Positions 1 through 9,755 are shown, counted from the first letter of the stretch. The stretch is 64,000 nucleotides of DNA from Cellulomonas persica (GCF_007989825.1 NZ_BJUA01000009.1:62001-126000), one strand, 5' to 3'. Program-made: numbers and translations. Notes: generated from the letters alone by a model not told the origin.

Positions 1-1
1 G

Positions 2-220
2 GGGTTCAAGGGGCTCGAGCGGACCGTCGTGGTGCTGGCGGTCAACGGGGTCCGGGACGCGGCGCGGGCTCGGTCGATGCTCTACACGGGGTTGTCACGA
101 GCGCGTGTGTTGCTCGTGGTGGTGGGGCCGCTCGGGTACGTGGAGGAGATTGGCGGAGAGGCGGTCAGGAGGCGGTTGGGGGATGCCTGGGCGTGGGCGG
201 CGGCGTCCTCGACCGGGTGA
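2..220 (+). CDS. UvrD/PcrA-type helicase, C-terminal fragment (cut by window edge)
   Basis: The reading frame is open from base 2 and ends at TGA 218-220, so only the last 72 residues of the protein are present. It begins GFKGLERTVVV and contains YTGLSRARVLLVVVG. These are the late superfamily 1 motifs of UvrD/Rep-like DNA helicases (motif V region and the arginine-bearing motif VI that contacts ATP). Such helicases unwind DNA 3' to 5' in repair or, in islands like this one, in phage defence. The N-terminal Walker A motif lies outside the window, so neither specificity nor intactness can be judged. Confidence 0.8.
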   Translation, partial: GFKGLERTVVVLAVNGVRDAARARSMLYTGLSRARVLLVVVGPLGYVEEIGGEAVRRRLGDAWAWAAASSTG

Positions 221-387
221 GAATCGCCCGGGCGGGCGCGCAGTCTCCTGAACCTCGTGTCCGCCGGCCGTGCCTCTGCGACGATGCGGGCACGGCGGGC
301 GCGCGGAACACGTCGCGCTCGGCGCCGCTTTTCTCGCGTAGGTCCGCGAGGCGGCCTACGCATGGCGCTCAACGACGAGGAGACGGC

Positions 388-1032
388 GTGCAGATCAGCG
401 AGCGACTTGAGGCCCTCCTGGCACCGGGGGACGAGCCGGTAGCGGTGGCGGCTCTCCGGCGCTACTTCGCGCCATTGCCGGCGGGCGGCTTCACGGGTGC
501 CTACTTCGAGCGGCTCGGAGGCGGAGGGGACCGGCCTGACGTGGCCAACACGTTCACCTCTGACGACATCGTGGCCGTGTCGATGCTCTCGGTACCTGTC
601 CCCGCAGCCGCGGCGCTGCAGCTCCTCGAGGCGCGTGGACCGGAGCTGAGCGACCTACTCGCGAAGATTCCGACGGACGTGGCGTTCGCCGAGCTCACGG
701 CCGACGAGGTGGGCGACGTCTGGCCCGTGCGGGACGCCTACCGAGAGCTCCTGGCTGTCCCAGGGATCGGCGAGACCACCGCCACCAAGCTGCTCGCACG
801 CAAGCGACCGCATCTCGTCCCGATCCTCGACGCCGTCGTCACTGCCGAGTTGTCCGTCGTCAAGGGCCGGTATTGGGTGCCGTTGCACGCATGGCTGACC
901 GCGGACGGCCGCGCCCAGCACCGACGTCTCGAGGAGCTCCGTCTGGCGGCGGGGCTCGGGCCGGAGGTGTCGGTGCTGCGTGTGTTCGACGTGCTCGCGT
1001 GGATGCTCGGGAGCGGGTACGTGAACTCGTAG
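388..1032 (+). CDS. DUF6308-like helix-hairpin-helix protein
   Basis: This is a 214-residue soluble protein. I chose GTG 388 because GAGGAG sits five bases upstream and the similarity-like sequence starts at QISERLEALL; the frame is open further upstream but is not coding-like. The middle carries VPGIGETTATKLLARKRP, a helix-hairpin-helix element of the kind that binds the DNA backbone non-specifically. It is followed by HLVPILDAVV, a pattern I associate with the actinobacterial DUF6308 family. The function of that family is not known to me. It lies between a helicase fragment and a restriction gene, so a DNA-related role is plausible but inferred. Confidence 0.7.
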   Translation: MQISERLEALLAPGDEPVAVAALRRYFAPLPAGGFTGAYFERLGGGGDRPDVANTFTSDDIVAVSMLSVPVPAAAALQLLEARGPELSDLLAKIPTDVAFAELTADEVGDVWPVRDAYRELLAVPGIGETTATKLLARKRPHLVPILDAVVTAELSVVKGRYWVPLHAWLTADGRAQHRRLEELRLAAGLGPEVSVLRVFDVLAWMLGSGYVNS

Positions 1033-1039
1033 AACCCTG

Positions 1040-3565
1040 TCAGGTGAGCCCTCGCACGTCGCTCGTGTACTTCGGAAAGACCGTGGCGAAGAGCTCGGCA
1101 GTGCTCACGAGCCACTGTGCGAGGCGGGGGGCGAGGTTCTCGTCCCGCCAGTCCCCGTCATGCCGCAGCGCAACTCTGCTGGCCTTGTATGTGGGGTTTT
1201 CGTGCCACTCGAGCGTGGCTCCAAGTGCCTCCTCGATCTCCTCACGACGTGCGTGCAGTTGTGCGAAGAGCGCCTTGTCGTCCCGGATGTAGAAGGAGCA
1301 CTGGACGCCCCCAGGGGCACGGGAGGCGAGCGAGAGCACGACGATGCAGCCGGGGACGCCGATATTGACGTCCACGGCGTCCTGGGTCGACGGGCTGGGC
1401 CAGTACCCGACGACCGTGCCCGTCGACTCGCCGAGGTCTCGCACCTTCTGGAAGAACGCCTGCCGTTGCGCGAGTAGTGGCCGTGTTCCGGCAGCCCGCC
1501 AAGCAGGCGCCTCGTCGGGGACGTCGAGCCCGACGAGGGAGGCGAGCTCGGCGGCGTCGATGAACTGCTCGGTGTCGGCACGTCCTTCAGCGTCGAATCT
1601 CAGGCCTTCGGCTTCGAGGAAGGCGCGAGGTTCCTCGCTACGGGCCGGGTCGAGCCACCGGAAACCGGGCGAGATGGTCCCGCCGGTCTGCAGGACGCGC
1701 CACGCTCCCTGCATGGGGTGCGTCGTGATGATCGCCGCAACCGGCTGAGGGTAGGAGCCTGCGACGAGCGCGACCTCCCCGTAGGACGTCCACCGGCCGG
1801 CGGGGATCTCGGCGACGATCGAGGCGACCAGCCGACGGGTCTCCGAGGGTTCCTCGACGCTCCCGCCTGTGAGGGCCTCGTTCGGTCCCGGCCAGAGCTG
1901 GATGATCTGCTCGGCCAGTGCCGCGCCACGCGCGTCGATCTCCGGCACGCTCCAGGTCTCGCTCGCAGAGACTTCGCGGTTCATGCGGAGGCCCGAGTCG
2001 GCGAGCATGGACCGCTTGGCGGAGAAGGGTCGGTTGCTCAGCTCGCTGTTGTAGCCGGTGAGCGTGAGGTTCCCCAGTGTGTGGACGACGCGCTCGTGCT
2101 CGGCCCTGACATCTGCGTCCTCGGGCAGCCCTGCGGCGAACTCCCGCAGGGCGGCGTCGGTCAGCGCCTGGGGCAGGACGTGCTCGATCGTGAGGTGCGC
2201 GGGGTCCACGGCTTCCTTGGAGCCATAGGACTCCTCGATCCACTGGAGGATGAGCTTCTTCTGCGCGGCGCGGCCCTGCCAGTAGAAGGCCACCACTCCG
2301 ACGGCTCCGCGGATCTGTGCGTCGGTGGCGAAGTGCCGGCGCCCGCGCGACAGGTAGTCGCGTAGCGCGACGTCCACGGCAGGGGCGTCGGTGACCGCGC
2401 CGACGGCCTGAAGGAGGCTGCGGTTGAGTCCGGCGGTCGCGCGACCGACGACGATGCGTCGCACGAAGTACGACTCCAACGTCAGCAGGGCGTCGGCGAC
2501 CTGGGTGGGCGTCGCGGTGCCCCCGGCTCGCCGGGCGAGGAGCGCCATGACGACGGGGTAGGCGGTGGTCGAGCCCCAGTCCCGGATGCGTTCGAGGCGC
2601 TGGCGGATCGCCGGGTCGGGCTCGCGTGACGGGTCGAGGATCGTCGCGAGGAGGTCGCCGAGAGCGGCGATGCGTCGCACCTCGGACTCGATCTGCTCCG
2701 GCCCCGTGAGCTTCTCCAGGCGCTTCTGCTGTCCCGCGTACGTGTCTGACTGCTTGGCGCGCTCGTCACGTTGGGCCAGGTCGAGCCAGAACAGCAGCTC
2801 GAGCTGGTCCGAGGAGAGCCTCTTCTCCAGCGGCAGCCAGACGGTGTCGTAGACGTCCTCGCCGCGCTCGCCGAGGCGCATGAACAGGTAGTTCTTCAGC
2901 AGGTCCGACTGGTTGAGCTGCAGGCCGGTGTTGTTGAGCGACTCGAAGATGCGGTGCGCGTTGTCACCGCGTTCGGCAGTCACGACGACGACGGCCAGCC
3001 CGTGGACGACGGCGTGCTCGATCTCCTCGAGGTCGTGGGGGTCGTCGGGGTCGTCCGCTGCCGCGATCTTGGCCCGGAAGTGGTTGTACGCGACGCCGAT
3101 GCGATCGGGGCCGCCGGCATCCGGCGAGCGTGTCAGGACCGCCTTGTACGCCTCGCGGTCGGCCTGCGTGGGCAGCACCTTGGCGGGCTTGCCCTTGTCG
3201 TAGACGTTCGCCAGGTACTGGGCGTGGATGCCTTCGGCGCCCTCGGCGTCGCCGGTCTCGGTGAGGTGGTCGCGCAGCGCCGCGAGCAGGAGCGTGAGTG
3301 TCGTCAGCCGCTGCTGTCCGTCGACGACGAGCAGCTTCGACATCCCGACCGCGTTGAAGTCCGGACTGGTGGCCAGGACGAGCGAGCCGATGAAGTGGCT
3401 CGTCCCTGGCTCGGTGCGCCGGGTCGCGGCCAGCTCGACGACGTCGTCCCAGAGCTGGTTGAGCTGCTTCGTCCCCCAGGAGTACGTCCGCTGGTAGAGC
3501 GGCACCTGGTACTGCTTGCGGCCTTCCAGCACTGCGGCGAAGTTCGTCTCGGTCGCCTTGACCAC
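1040..3565 (-). CDS. DUF262-DUF1524-ATL-DUF4268 restriction protein (GmrSD-related)
   Basis: This is an 841-residue protein in four parts. Residues 1-230 are a DUF262 (GmrS-like) domain with VVDGQQRLTTL at 81-91, the ParB/Srx-like nucleotide-binding signature, and FESLNNTGLQLNQSDLLKNY. Residues 430-560 are a DUF1524 (GmrD-like) His-Me nuclease with EHVLPQ at 461-466 and LGNLTLTGYN. Residues 576-662 resemble alkyltransferase-like (ATL) domains: IPAGRWTSYGEVA, then GAWRVL where true alkyltransferases have PCHRV, so the alkyl-accepting cysteine is absent. Residues 698-841 match DUF4268, seen at the ends of many restriction proteins. DUF262/DUF1524 proteins cut modified or phage DNA in type IV and SspE-like systems. 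The ATL part could sense modified bases (inference). The gene is divergent from hsdM, and the start is GTG. Confidence 0.85.
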   Translation of the reverse strand: MVKATETNFAAVLEGRKQYQVPLYQRTYSWGTKQLNQLWDDVVELAATRRTEPGTSHFIGSLVLATSPDFNAVGMSKLLVVDGQQRLTTLTLLLAALRDHLTETGDAEGAEGIHAQYLANVYDKGKPAKVLPTQADREAYKAVLTRSPDAGGPDRIGVAYNHFRAKIAAADDPDDPHDLEEIEHAVVHGLAVVVVTAERGDNAHRIFESLNNTGLQLNQSDLLKNYLFMRLGERGEDVYDTVWLPLEKRLSSDQLELLFWLDLAQRDERAKQSDTYAGQQKRLEKLTGPEQIESEVRRIAALGDLLATILDPSREPDPAIRQRLERIRDWGSTTAYPVVMALLARRAGGTATPTQVADALLTLESYFVRRIVVGRATAGLNRSLLQAVGAVTDAPAVDVALRDYLSRGRRHFATDAQIRGAVGVVAFYWQGRAAQKKLILQWIEESYGSKEAVDPAHLTIEHVLPQALTDAALREFAAGLPEDADVRAEHERVVHTLGNLTLTGYNSELSNRPFSAKRSMLADSGLRMNREVSASETWSVPEIDARGAALAEQIIQLWPGPNEALTGGSVEEPSETRRLVASIVAEIPAGRWTSYGEVALVAGSYPQPVAAIITTHPMQGAWRVLQTGGTISPGFRWLDPARSEEPRAFLEAEGLRFDAEGRADTEQFIDAAELASLVGLDVPDEAPAWRAAGTRPLLAQRQAFFQKVRDLGESTGTVVGYWPSPSTQDAVDVNIGVPGCIVVLSLASRAPGGVQCSFYIRDDKALFAQLHARREEIEEALGATLEWHENPTYKASRVALRHDGDWRDENLAPRLAQWLVSTAELFATVFPKYTSDVRGLT

Positions 3566-3665
3566 GCGCGCCTCCGGCTCTCACCTCTGGACAAGCTGGC
3601 GCCACCGTAGCGCTCCCGGCGCCGTTTCCGCGGGCGTGTCGGCCAGGGGGGCTAAGGTCACCCGC

Positions 3666-5240
3666 ATGAACCGCGAGACCCAGAGGGCAGAGCTGCACAA
3701 GACCATCTGGAGGATCGCGAACGACCTCCGCGGCAGCGTCGACGGGTGGGACTTCAAGCAGTACGTGCTCGGGTTCCTCTTCTACCGGTACATCTCGGAG
3801 AACCTCACCGACTACCTCAACGCGCTGGAGCACGAGGCGGGCAATTCGGACTTCGACTACGCCAGGCTGGCCAACCGTGACGTCGAGGACCCTGACCTCG
3901 CCCGGGACATCGTGGCGGAGAAGGGGTTCTTCATCCGGCCGTCGGAGCTGTTCGCGAACGTCCGAGCACGCGCGCCCCGTGACCCGAACCTCAACGAGAC
4001 GCTGGACCGGGCCTTCCGCAACATCGAGGGGTCCGCCGTCGGGACGGTCGCGGAGAACGACCTCAAGGGCCTGTTCGACGACATCGACGTCAACTCGAAC
4101 AAGCTCGGGCCCACGGTGGCCAAGCGCAACGAGCGGCTCGTCAAGCTGCTCGACGCGATCGGGGACCTCAACCTCGGCAACGGGTCGTTCACGGAGAACA
4201 AGATCGACGCGTTCGGTGACGCGTACGAGTACCTCATGCAGATGTACGCCTCCTCGGCCGGCAAGTCCGGCGGGGAGTACTACACGCCGCAGGAGGTCTC
4301 CGAGCTGCTCGCCCGCATCACCGTGGTCGGCAAGACCAGCGTCAACAAGGTGTACGACCCGGCCTGCGGGTCGGGGTCGCTACTGCTGAAGTACCGCAAG
4401 GTCCTCGGCAAGGACGGGGTCCGTCAGGGGTACTACGGCCAGGAGATCAACCTCACGACGTACAACCTGTGCCGGATCAATATGTTCCTGCACGACGTGA
4501 ACTACGAGCACTTCGACATCGCGCACGGCGACACCCTCATCGACCCTGCCCACTGGGACGACGAGCCGTTCGAGGCGATCGTGTCCAACCCGCCCTACTC
4601 CATAAAGTGGGAGGGCGACGCGAATCCGCTGCTCATCAACGACCCGCGCTTCGCCCCGGCCGGCGTGCTCGCGCCGAAGTCCAAGGCGGACCTCGCCTTC
4701 ACGATGCACATGCTCTCGTGGCTCGCCGTCAACGGGACCGCCGCGATCGTCGAGTTCCCCGGGGTGCTCTACCGCGGTGGGGCAGAGCAGAAGATCCGCA
4801 AGTACCTCATCGACAACAACTACGTCGACGCCGTCATCCAGCTCCCGCCCGACCTGTTCTTCGGCACGACGATCGCGACCTGCATCATCGTGCTCAAGAA
4901 GTCGAAGAACGACAACGCGGTGCTGTTCATCGACGCGTCCGCCGAGTTCGTGCGCGGCGGGAACAAGAACAAGCTCACGGAGGCGAACCAGGCGAGGATC
5001 CTGGAGGCGTTCACGGCGCGGGAGGACGTCGCTCACTTCGCCCGGCTCGTGGAGAACGAGGCGATCGGCGAGAACGGCTACAACATCTCCGTGTCGTCGT
5101 GGGTGGAGGCCGAGGACACCCGCGAGGTCGTCGACATCACCGAGCTGAACGCCCGCATCGCCGGCATCGTCGAGCGTCAGGCCGCGCTGCGCGCGCAGAT
5201 CGACGCCATCGTCGCCGATCTCGAAGGTGCGGACGCATGA
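3666..5240 (+). CDS. hsdM: Type I restriction-modification DNA methyltransferase subunit
   Basis: HsdM is the adenine-N6 methyltransferase subunit that joins HsdS and HsdR in a type I complex. The 524-residue protein starts with an N-terminal helical HsdM domain (WDFKQYVLGFLFYRYISE). Then come the SAM-binding motif I DPACGSGSLL at 231-240 and the catalytic NPPY at 308-311. ATG 3666 fits because a TAAGGT -10 box (3653-3658) stands seven bases before it, giving a probable leaderless transcript; the frame upstream to 3516 has no methyltransferase similarity. It overlaps hsdS by ATGA. Confidence 0.95.
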   Translation: MNRETQRAELHKTIWRIANDLRGSVDGWDFKQYVLGFLFYRYISENLTDYLNALEHEAGNSDFDYARLANRDVEDPDLARDIVAEKGFFIRPSELFANVRARAPRDPNLNETLDRAFRNIEGSAVGTVAENDLKGLFDDIDVNSNKLGPTVAKRNERLVKLLDAIGDLNLGNGSFTENKIDAFGDAYEYLMQMYASSAGKSGGEYYTPQEVSELLARITVVGKTSVNKVYDPACGSGSLLLKYRKVLGKDGVRQGYYGQEINLTTYNLCRINMFLHDVNYEHFDIAHGDTLIDPAHWDDEPFEAIVSNPPYSIKWEGDANPLLINDPRFAPAGVLAPKSKADLAFTMHMLSWLAVNGTAAIVEFPGVLYRGGAEQKIRKYLIDNNYVDAVIQLPPDLFFGTTIATCIIVLKKSKNDNAVLFIDASAEFVRGGNKNKLTEANQARILEAFTAREDVAHFARLVENEAIGENGYNISVSSWVEAEDTREVVDITELNARIAGIVERQAALRAQIDAIVADLEGADA

Positions 5241-6433
5241 GCCGAGTTGATGACCTCATCGAGCGCTATGCGCCGGCCGGCGTTGCGTACAAGACGATTG
5301 GCGAAGTCGCGACATGCATCGCGGGCGCAACGCCGGCCAAGGGTGTCCCGGAGTATTGGGATAGTGGCACGATCCCCTGGATGAGCTCCGGCGAGGTGAA
5401 CAAGGAAACGATCTTCTCAACGGAGCAGAAGATCACTCAGGCGGGCTACGAATCGTGTAGCACAAGGATGGTCCCCGCGAACGTCGTGGTCATCGCCCTT
5501 GCCGGGCAGGGAAAGACCCGCGGCCTGGTCGCCAGGACGCGGATCGCGCTCTGCACCAACCAGTCGCTGGCCGCGATAATCCCTGGCGACGAACTAATCG
5601 CAGACTTTCTCTGGCACTACCTCCGCACGCAGTACCACAGGTTGCGCGAAATTTCGTCTGGAGAAGGCACTCGGGGCGGCTTGAACCTTCAGATGATCCG
5701 CGCTTACTGTGTGCCGGTGCCGCCTCTCGAGGTGCAGCGGGAGATCGTGAGAGTCTTGGATGCCTTCACGGAGCTGGAGGCGGAGCTGGAGGCGGAGCTG
5801 GAGGCCCGCAAGCAGCAGTACGCCCACTACCGGGATAAGTTGCTGCTCCAGGGCGGGCATCGCTGGGCGTCATTGGGCGACATTGGTCGCGTTGCTATGT
5901 GCAAGCGCATCTTCAAGGCCGAGACTCGGCCTCACGGGCATGTCCCTTTCTTCAAGATCGGAACCTTCGGCGGCGAGGCGGACGCCTTCATTTCGAGGGA
6001 ACTGTTTGACGACTATAGTGGTCGGTATTCGTTCCCGCGTGTGGGTGATGTGTTAATTTCTGCCGCCGGCACTATTGGGCGAGCCATTCCGTATGATGGA
6101 CGGGATGCGTACTTCCAGGACTCCAATATCGTCTGGCTCGAACATGACGAGTCGACCGTCCTTAACGCATATCTTCGCCACTGGTACTCGGTCATTACGT
6201 GGCCCGTGACGGACGGTGGGACCATAAAGCGACTATACAATGACAGCATCCTGCGTGCGAGAATTGCGGTGCCATCTCTCGATGAACAGCGGCGGATCGT
6301 CGCAATCCTCGATCAGTTCGACACTCTCGTGAACGACCTGTCGTCCGGTCTACCCGCAGAGATCGAGGCGCGCCGGCAGCAATACGCGTACTACCGGGAT
6401 CGTCTGCTGACGTTCAAGGAGGCTGTGGCGTGA
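5237..6433 (+). CDS. hsdS: Type I restriction-modification specificity subunit
   Basis: HsdS sets the bipartite target sequence of the type I enzyme. The 398-residue protein has two target recognition domains (about 15-165 and 205-365), each followed by a conserved helix: EVQREIVRVLDAFTEL with RKQQYAHYRDKLL, and DEQRRIVAILDQFDTL with RRQQYAYYRDRLL. Between the first helix and its tail are three tandem copies of a 12-bp unit encoding ELEA (residues 179-190). The recognition domains are visibly less GC-rich than hsdM and hsdR, as expected for a segment exchanged horizontally. ATG overlaps the hsdM stop, and the end overlaps the hsdR GTG, so translation is coupled. Confidence 0.95.
   Translation: MSRVDDLIERYAPAGVAYKTIGEVATCIAGATPAKGVPEYWDSGTIPWMSSGEVNKETIFSTEQKITQAGYESCSTRMVPANVVVIALAGQGKTRGLVARTRIALCTNQSLAAIIPGDELIADFLWHYLRTQYHRLREISSGEGTRGGLNLQMIRAYCVPVPPLEVQREIVRVLDAFTELEAELEAELEARKQQYAHYRDKLLLQGGHRWASLGDIGRVAMCKRIFKAETRPHGHVPFFKIGTFGGEADAFISRELFDDYSGRYSFPRVGDVLISAAGTIGRAIPYDGRDAYFQDSNIVWLEHDESTVLNAYLRHWYSVITWPVTDGGTIKRLYNDSILRARIAVPSLDEQRRIVAILDQFDTLVNDLSSGLPAEIEARRQQYAYYRDRLLTFKEAVA
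5771..5806 (+). repeat. Three 12-bp tandem repeats in hsdS linker
   Basis: The unit GAGCTGGAGGCG occurs at 5771-5782 and 5783-5794, and once more with a final C at 5795-5806. Each unit encodes ELEA in the helix linking the two recognition domains. Gain or loss of a unit keeps the reading frame and would lengthen or shorten the spacer helix, as the TAEL repeats do in EcoR124-type enzymes. Confidence 0.85.
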
Positions 6434-9400
6434 GCGAGGGGTCGGGGAGCCGGTTCGAGCCGATCGCGCTGTCGTCGGAGTCGACGGTCGTCGCCCAGTT
6501 CGAGGCTGACCCGACCGAGGCGACGCGGTACCAGTCGGAGTCGGCGCTCGAGGCCGAGCTGATCCGGCTGCTGGTGGAGCAGGCGTACGAGTACCTGCCG
6601 ATCACGTCCGAGGCCGACCTAGTCGCGAACCTCCGCGCCCAGCTCGAGGCGCTGAACCGCATCACGTTCACCGACAGAGAGTGGCAGCGGTTCTTCGCCG
6701 AGAAGATCGCGGGCGAGCGGGACGGCATCGTCGAGAAGACGGTCCGGATCCAGGAGGACCACGTCCAGCTGCTCAAGCGGGACGACGGCTCGTCGAAGAA
6801 CATCGCGCTGCTCGACAAGACCCACATCCACAACAACCGGTTGCAGGTCATCAACCAGTACGAGGTGCCGGGCCGCGCTGCGGGCGCCGACGTGCCGGCG
6901 CAGCGCGCGAACCGGTACGACGTGACGATCCTCGTCAACGGGCTGCCGCTCGTGCATGTCGAGCTCAAGCGGCGGGGCGTCGACATCCGCGAGGCGTTCA
7001 ACCAGATCAACCGCTACCAGCGGGACTCGTTCTGGTCAGGGTCGGGGCTGTTCGAGTACGTCCAGCTCTTCGTCATCTCCAACGGAACGCTGACCAAGTA
7101 CTACTCGAACACCACCCGCGCCCAGCACCTCGACGAGCAGAGCAAGGGAAAGCGCGGCCGCAAGACGTCGAACTCCTTCGAGTTCACGTCCTGGTGGGCA
7201 GACGCCACCAACACGCCGATCACCGATCTCGTCGGGTTCACGCGGACGTTCTTCGCGAAGCACTCGCTGCTCAACGTGCTCACGCGGTACTGCGTGCTCA
7301 CCGACGACCGCATGCTGCTCGTCATGCGTCCGTACCAGATCGCGGCAACGGAGCGGATCCTCAACCGCATCGAGACGTCCACGAACCTCAAGCAGCTCGG
7401 CACACCCGCGGCCGGGGGGTACGTCTGGCACACGACCGGGTCCGGCAAGACGCTGACGTCCTTCAAGGCAGCGCAGCTCGCGTCCAGGCTCGGTGATGTC
7501 GACAAGGTTCTGTTCGTCGTCGACCGCAAGGACCTCGACTACCAGACCAAGCGGGAGTACGAGCGGTTCCAGAAGGGCGCCGTCAACTCGAACACCTCGA
7601 CGGCGATCCTCAAGAAGCAGCTCGAGGACCCGTCGGCCCGGATCATCATCACGACGATCCAGAAGCTGTCGACCTTCATCGCCAAGAACAAGGGCCACGC
7701 GGTCTACGACGGGCACGTCGTCATCATCTTCGACGAGTGCCACCGCTCGCAGTTCGGTGACATGCACACCGCTATCACCAAGGCGTTCAAGCGGTACCAC
7801 CTTTTCGGGTTCACCGGGACGCCGATCTTCGCCGTCAACGCCGGCACCGGTGGGAACCCGGCGCTGCGGACCACCGCTCAGGCGTTCGGCGACAAGCTGC
7901 ACACCTACACGATCGTCGACGCGATCAACGACAAGAACGTGCTGCCGTTCCGGATCGACTACGTCAACACAGTCAAGGTCGGCGCCGTCGTCGACAAGCA
8001 GGTGTCCGCGATCGACACCGAGCGGGCGCTGCTCGACACGTCCCGCGTCCGGCAGGTGACGCAGTACGTGATCGACCACTTCGACCAGAAGACCAAGCGC
8101 AACCAGACTTACGCCCTCAAGGACCGGCGCGTCGCCGGCTTCAACGCCCTGTTCGCCACAGCGTCCATCGAGGCCGCGAAGATCTACTACAACATGTTCG
8201 GCCGTCTCCAGGCGGACGTGCCCGAGGCGAAGCGGCTCAAGGTCGCTCTCATCTACTCGTACGCGGCCAACGAGGCCGAGGACGAGACCGGCGCCGGGCT
8301 GCTCGGCGAGGAGGAGTTCGAGACCGACCTCCTGGACCGCTCCTCGCGCGACTTCCTCGAGGACGCCATCCAGGACTACAACGACATGTTCGGGACGTCG
8401 TACGACACGAGCGCGGACGGGTTCCAGAACTACTACCAGGACCTGTCCCTGCGGATGAAGAACCGCCAGGTCGACCTGGTCATCGTCGTCAACATGTTCC
8501 TCACCGGGTTCGACGCCACCACGCTGAACACGCTGTGGGTGGACAAGAACCTGCGCGCCCACGGCCTCATCCAGGCCTACTCGCGGACCAACCGCATCCT
8601 CAACTCGGTCAAGACGTACGGCAACATCGTCTCCTTCCGGGACCTGGAGACCGAGACCAACGACGCGATCGCGCTGTTCGGCAACAAGGACGCCGCCGGC
8701 GTCGTGCTCCTCAAGCCCTTCGGGGAGTACTTCAACGAGTACGCCGACAAGGTCACCGAGCTGCGCGAGAGGTTCCCGGTGGGTCAGCAGATCCTCGGAG
8801 AGCAGGAGCAGAAGGCGTTCATCGCCCTGTTCGGTGCGCTGCTGCGGCTGCGCAACATCCTCGTGTCGTTCGACGACTTCGCCGGCAACCAGATCCTCTC
8901 GGACCGGGACCTGCAGGACTACCAATCCATCTACCTCGACCTCTATGCGTCCTTCCGCCGTACGGACCGCGCCGATCGCGAGGCCATCAACGACGACGTC
9001 GTCTTCGAGATCGAGCTCATCAAGCAGGTCGAGATCAACGTCGACTACATCCTCATGCTCGTCGAGAAGTACCGGGCCGCCAAGGGCAATGGCGAGGACA
9101 GGGAGATCAAGGCGGCCATCGACCGCGCCGTCGACTCCAGCCCGTCGCTGCGCAACAAGAAGGACCTCATCGAGGAGTTCGTCGACCGGGTGTCCATCGA
9201 CGAGGATGTGGCCGAGGAGTGGCGCGCTTACGTCGCGGCCAAGCGCGAGACCGAGCTCCAACGGATCATCGCTGAGGAGAACCTCCGCCCCGAGCCGACC
9301 CGCGCCTTCGTCGACACCGCCTTCCGTGACGGACAGGTACGCGGAACGGGCACCGCCATCACCGAGATACTGCCTCCGGTCTCCCGGTTCGCGAAGGGCT

Positions 9401-9477
9401 CGAACCACGGTGCCAAGAAGCAGACGGTGATCGACAAGCTCACCGCGTTCTTCGACCGGTTCTTCGACCTGGCGTGA
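6430..9477 (+). CDS. hsdR: Type I restriction endonuclease subunit
   Basis: HsdR is the ATP-driven translocase and nuclease of the type I system. The 1015-residue protein has a PD-(D/E)XK nuclease at the N terminus (D164 in RYDVTILVNG, then E178 and K180 in VHVELK). A superfamily 2 motor follows, with Walker A TTGSGKT at 335-341, DECH at 435-438, GFTGTPI, and a C-terminal helicase lobe containing NMFLTGFDA and AYSRTNRI. A helical C-terminal tail for assembly with the methylase follows. The length is normal for the family. GTG 6430 overlaps the hsdS stop by four bases. All catalytic motifs are present, so the operon looks functional. Confidence 0.95.
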   Translation: MSEGSGSRFEPIALSSESTVVAQFEADPTEATRYQSESALEAELIRLLVEQAYEYLPITSEADLVANLRAQLEALNRITFTDREWQRFFAEKIAGERDGIVEKTVRIQEDHVQLLKRDDGSSKNIALLDKTHIHNNRLQVINQYEVPGRAAGADVPAQRANRYDVTILVNGLPLVHVELKRRGVDIREAFNQINRYQRDSFWSGSGLFEYVQLFVISNGTLTKYYSNTTRAQHLDEQSKGKRGRKTSNSFEFTSWWADATNTPITDLVGFTRTFFAKHSLLNVLTRYCVLTDDRMLLVMRPYQIAATERILNRIETSTNLKQLGTPAAGGYVWHTTGSGKTLTSFKAAQLASRLGDVDKVLFVVDRKDLDYQTKREYERFQKGAVNSNTSTAILKKQLEDPSARIIITTIQKLSTFIAKNKGHAVYDGHVVIIFDECHRSQFGDMHTAITKAFKRYHLFGFTGTPIFAVNAGTGGNPALRTTAQAFGDKLHTYTIVDAINDKNVLPFRIDYVNTVKVGAVVDKQVSAIDTERALLDTSRVRQVTQYVIDHFDQKTKRNQTYALKDRRVAGFNALFATASIEAAKIYYNMFGRLQADVPEAKRLKVALIYSYAANEAEDETGAGLLGEEEFETDLLDRSSRDFLEDAIQDYNDMFGTSYDTSADGFQNYYQDLSLRMKNRQVDLVIVVNMFLTGFDATTLNTLWVDKNLRAHGLIQAYSRTNRILNSVKTYGNIVSFRDLETETNDAIALFGNKDAAGVVLLKPFGEYFNEYADKVTELRERFPVGQQILGEQEQKAFIALFGALLRLRNILVSFDDFAGNQILSDRDLQDYQSIYLDLYASFRRTDRADREAINDDVVFEIELIKQVEINVDYILMLVEKYRAAKGNGEDREIKAAIDRAVDSSPSLRNKKDLIEEFVDRVSIDEDVAEEWRAYVAAKRETELQRIIAEENLRPEPTRAFVDTAFRDGQVRGTGTAITEILPPVSRFAKGSNHGAKKQTVIDKLTAFFDRFFDLA

Positions 9478-9755
9478 CGCCCGGCTACCCCCGTCGCTTG
9501 GGCACCCTGGCCGTCAGGTGTCTCAGGCGCGGGGCCTCCGATGCCGCGGGGCTCACCTGTTCGAGGCCGAGCGCTCGCCCACAGAGGCCCGCGATCGCTC
9601 GACGCGCTACCGCGATCGGCCCGTCACGCCCGTGCCCGTCGCCTTGCCTCGCGCGCTTTCCTTGATCGCTCGAACGAGCGGCGTGGCTCGCCGTCTGTGC
9701 CCGGGTGTGTGCCGAATCTGCTCAAGCCCTCATGTGCATCTGACGACGACCAAGC

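Noticed and set aside
7036-9408. Long open frame antisense to hsdR
   Set aside because: High GC leaves antisense frames open; the translation is Val/Leu/Asp/Arg-rich with no recognisable domain, while hsdR on the other strand has every motif.
9478-9755. Short open frames after hsdR
   Set aside because: Arg/Pro-rich translations without ribosome binding sites or recognisable sequence; treated as intergenic.
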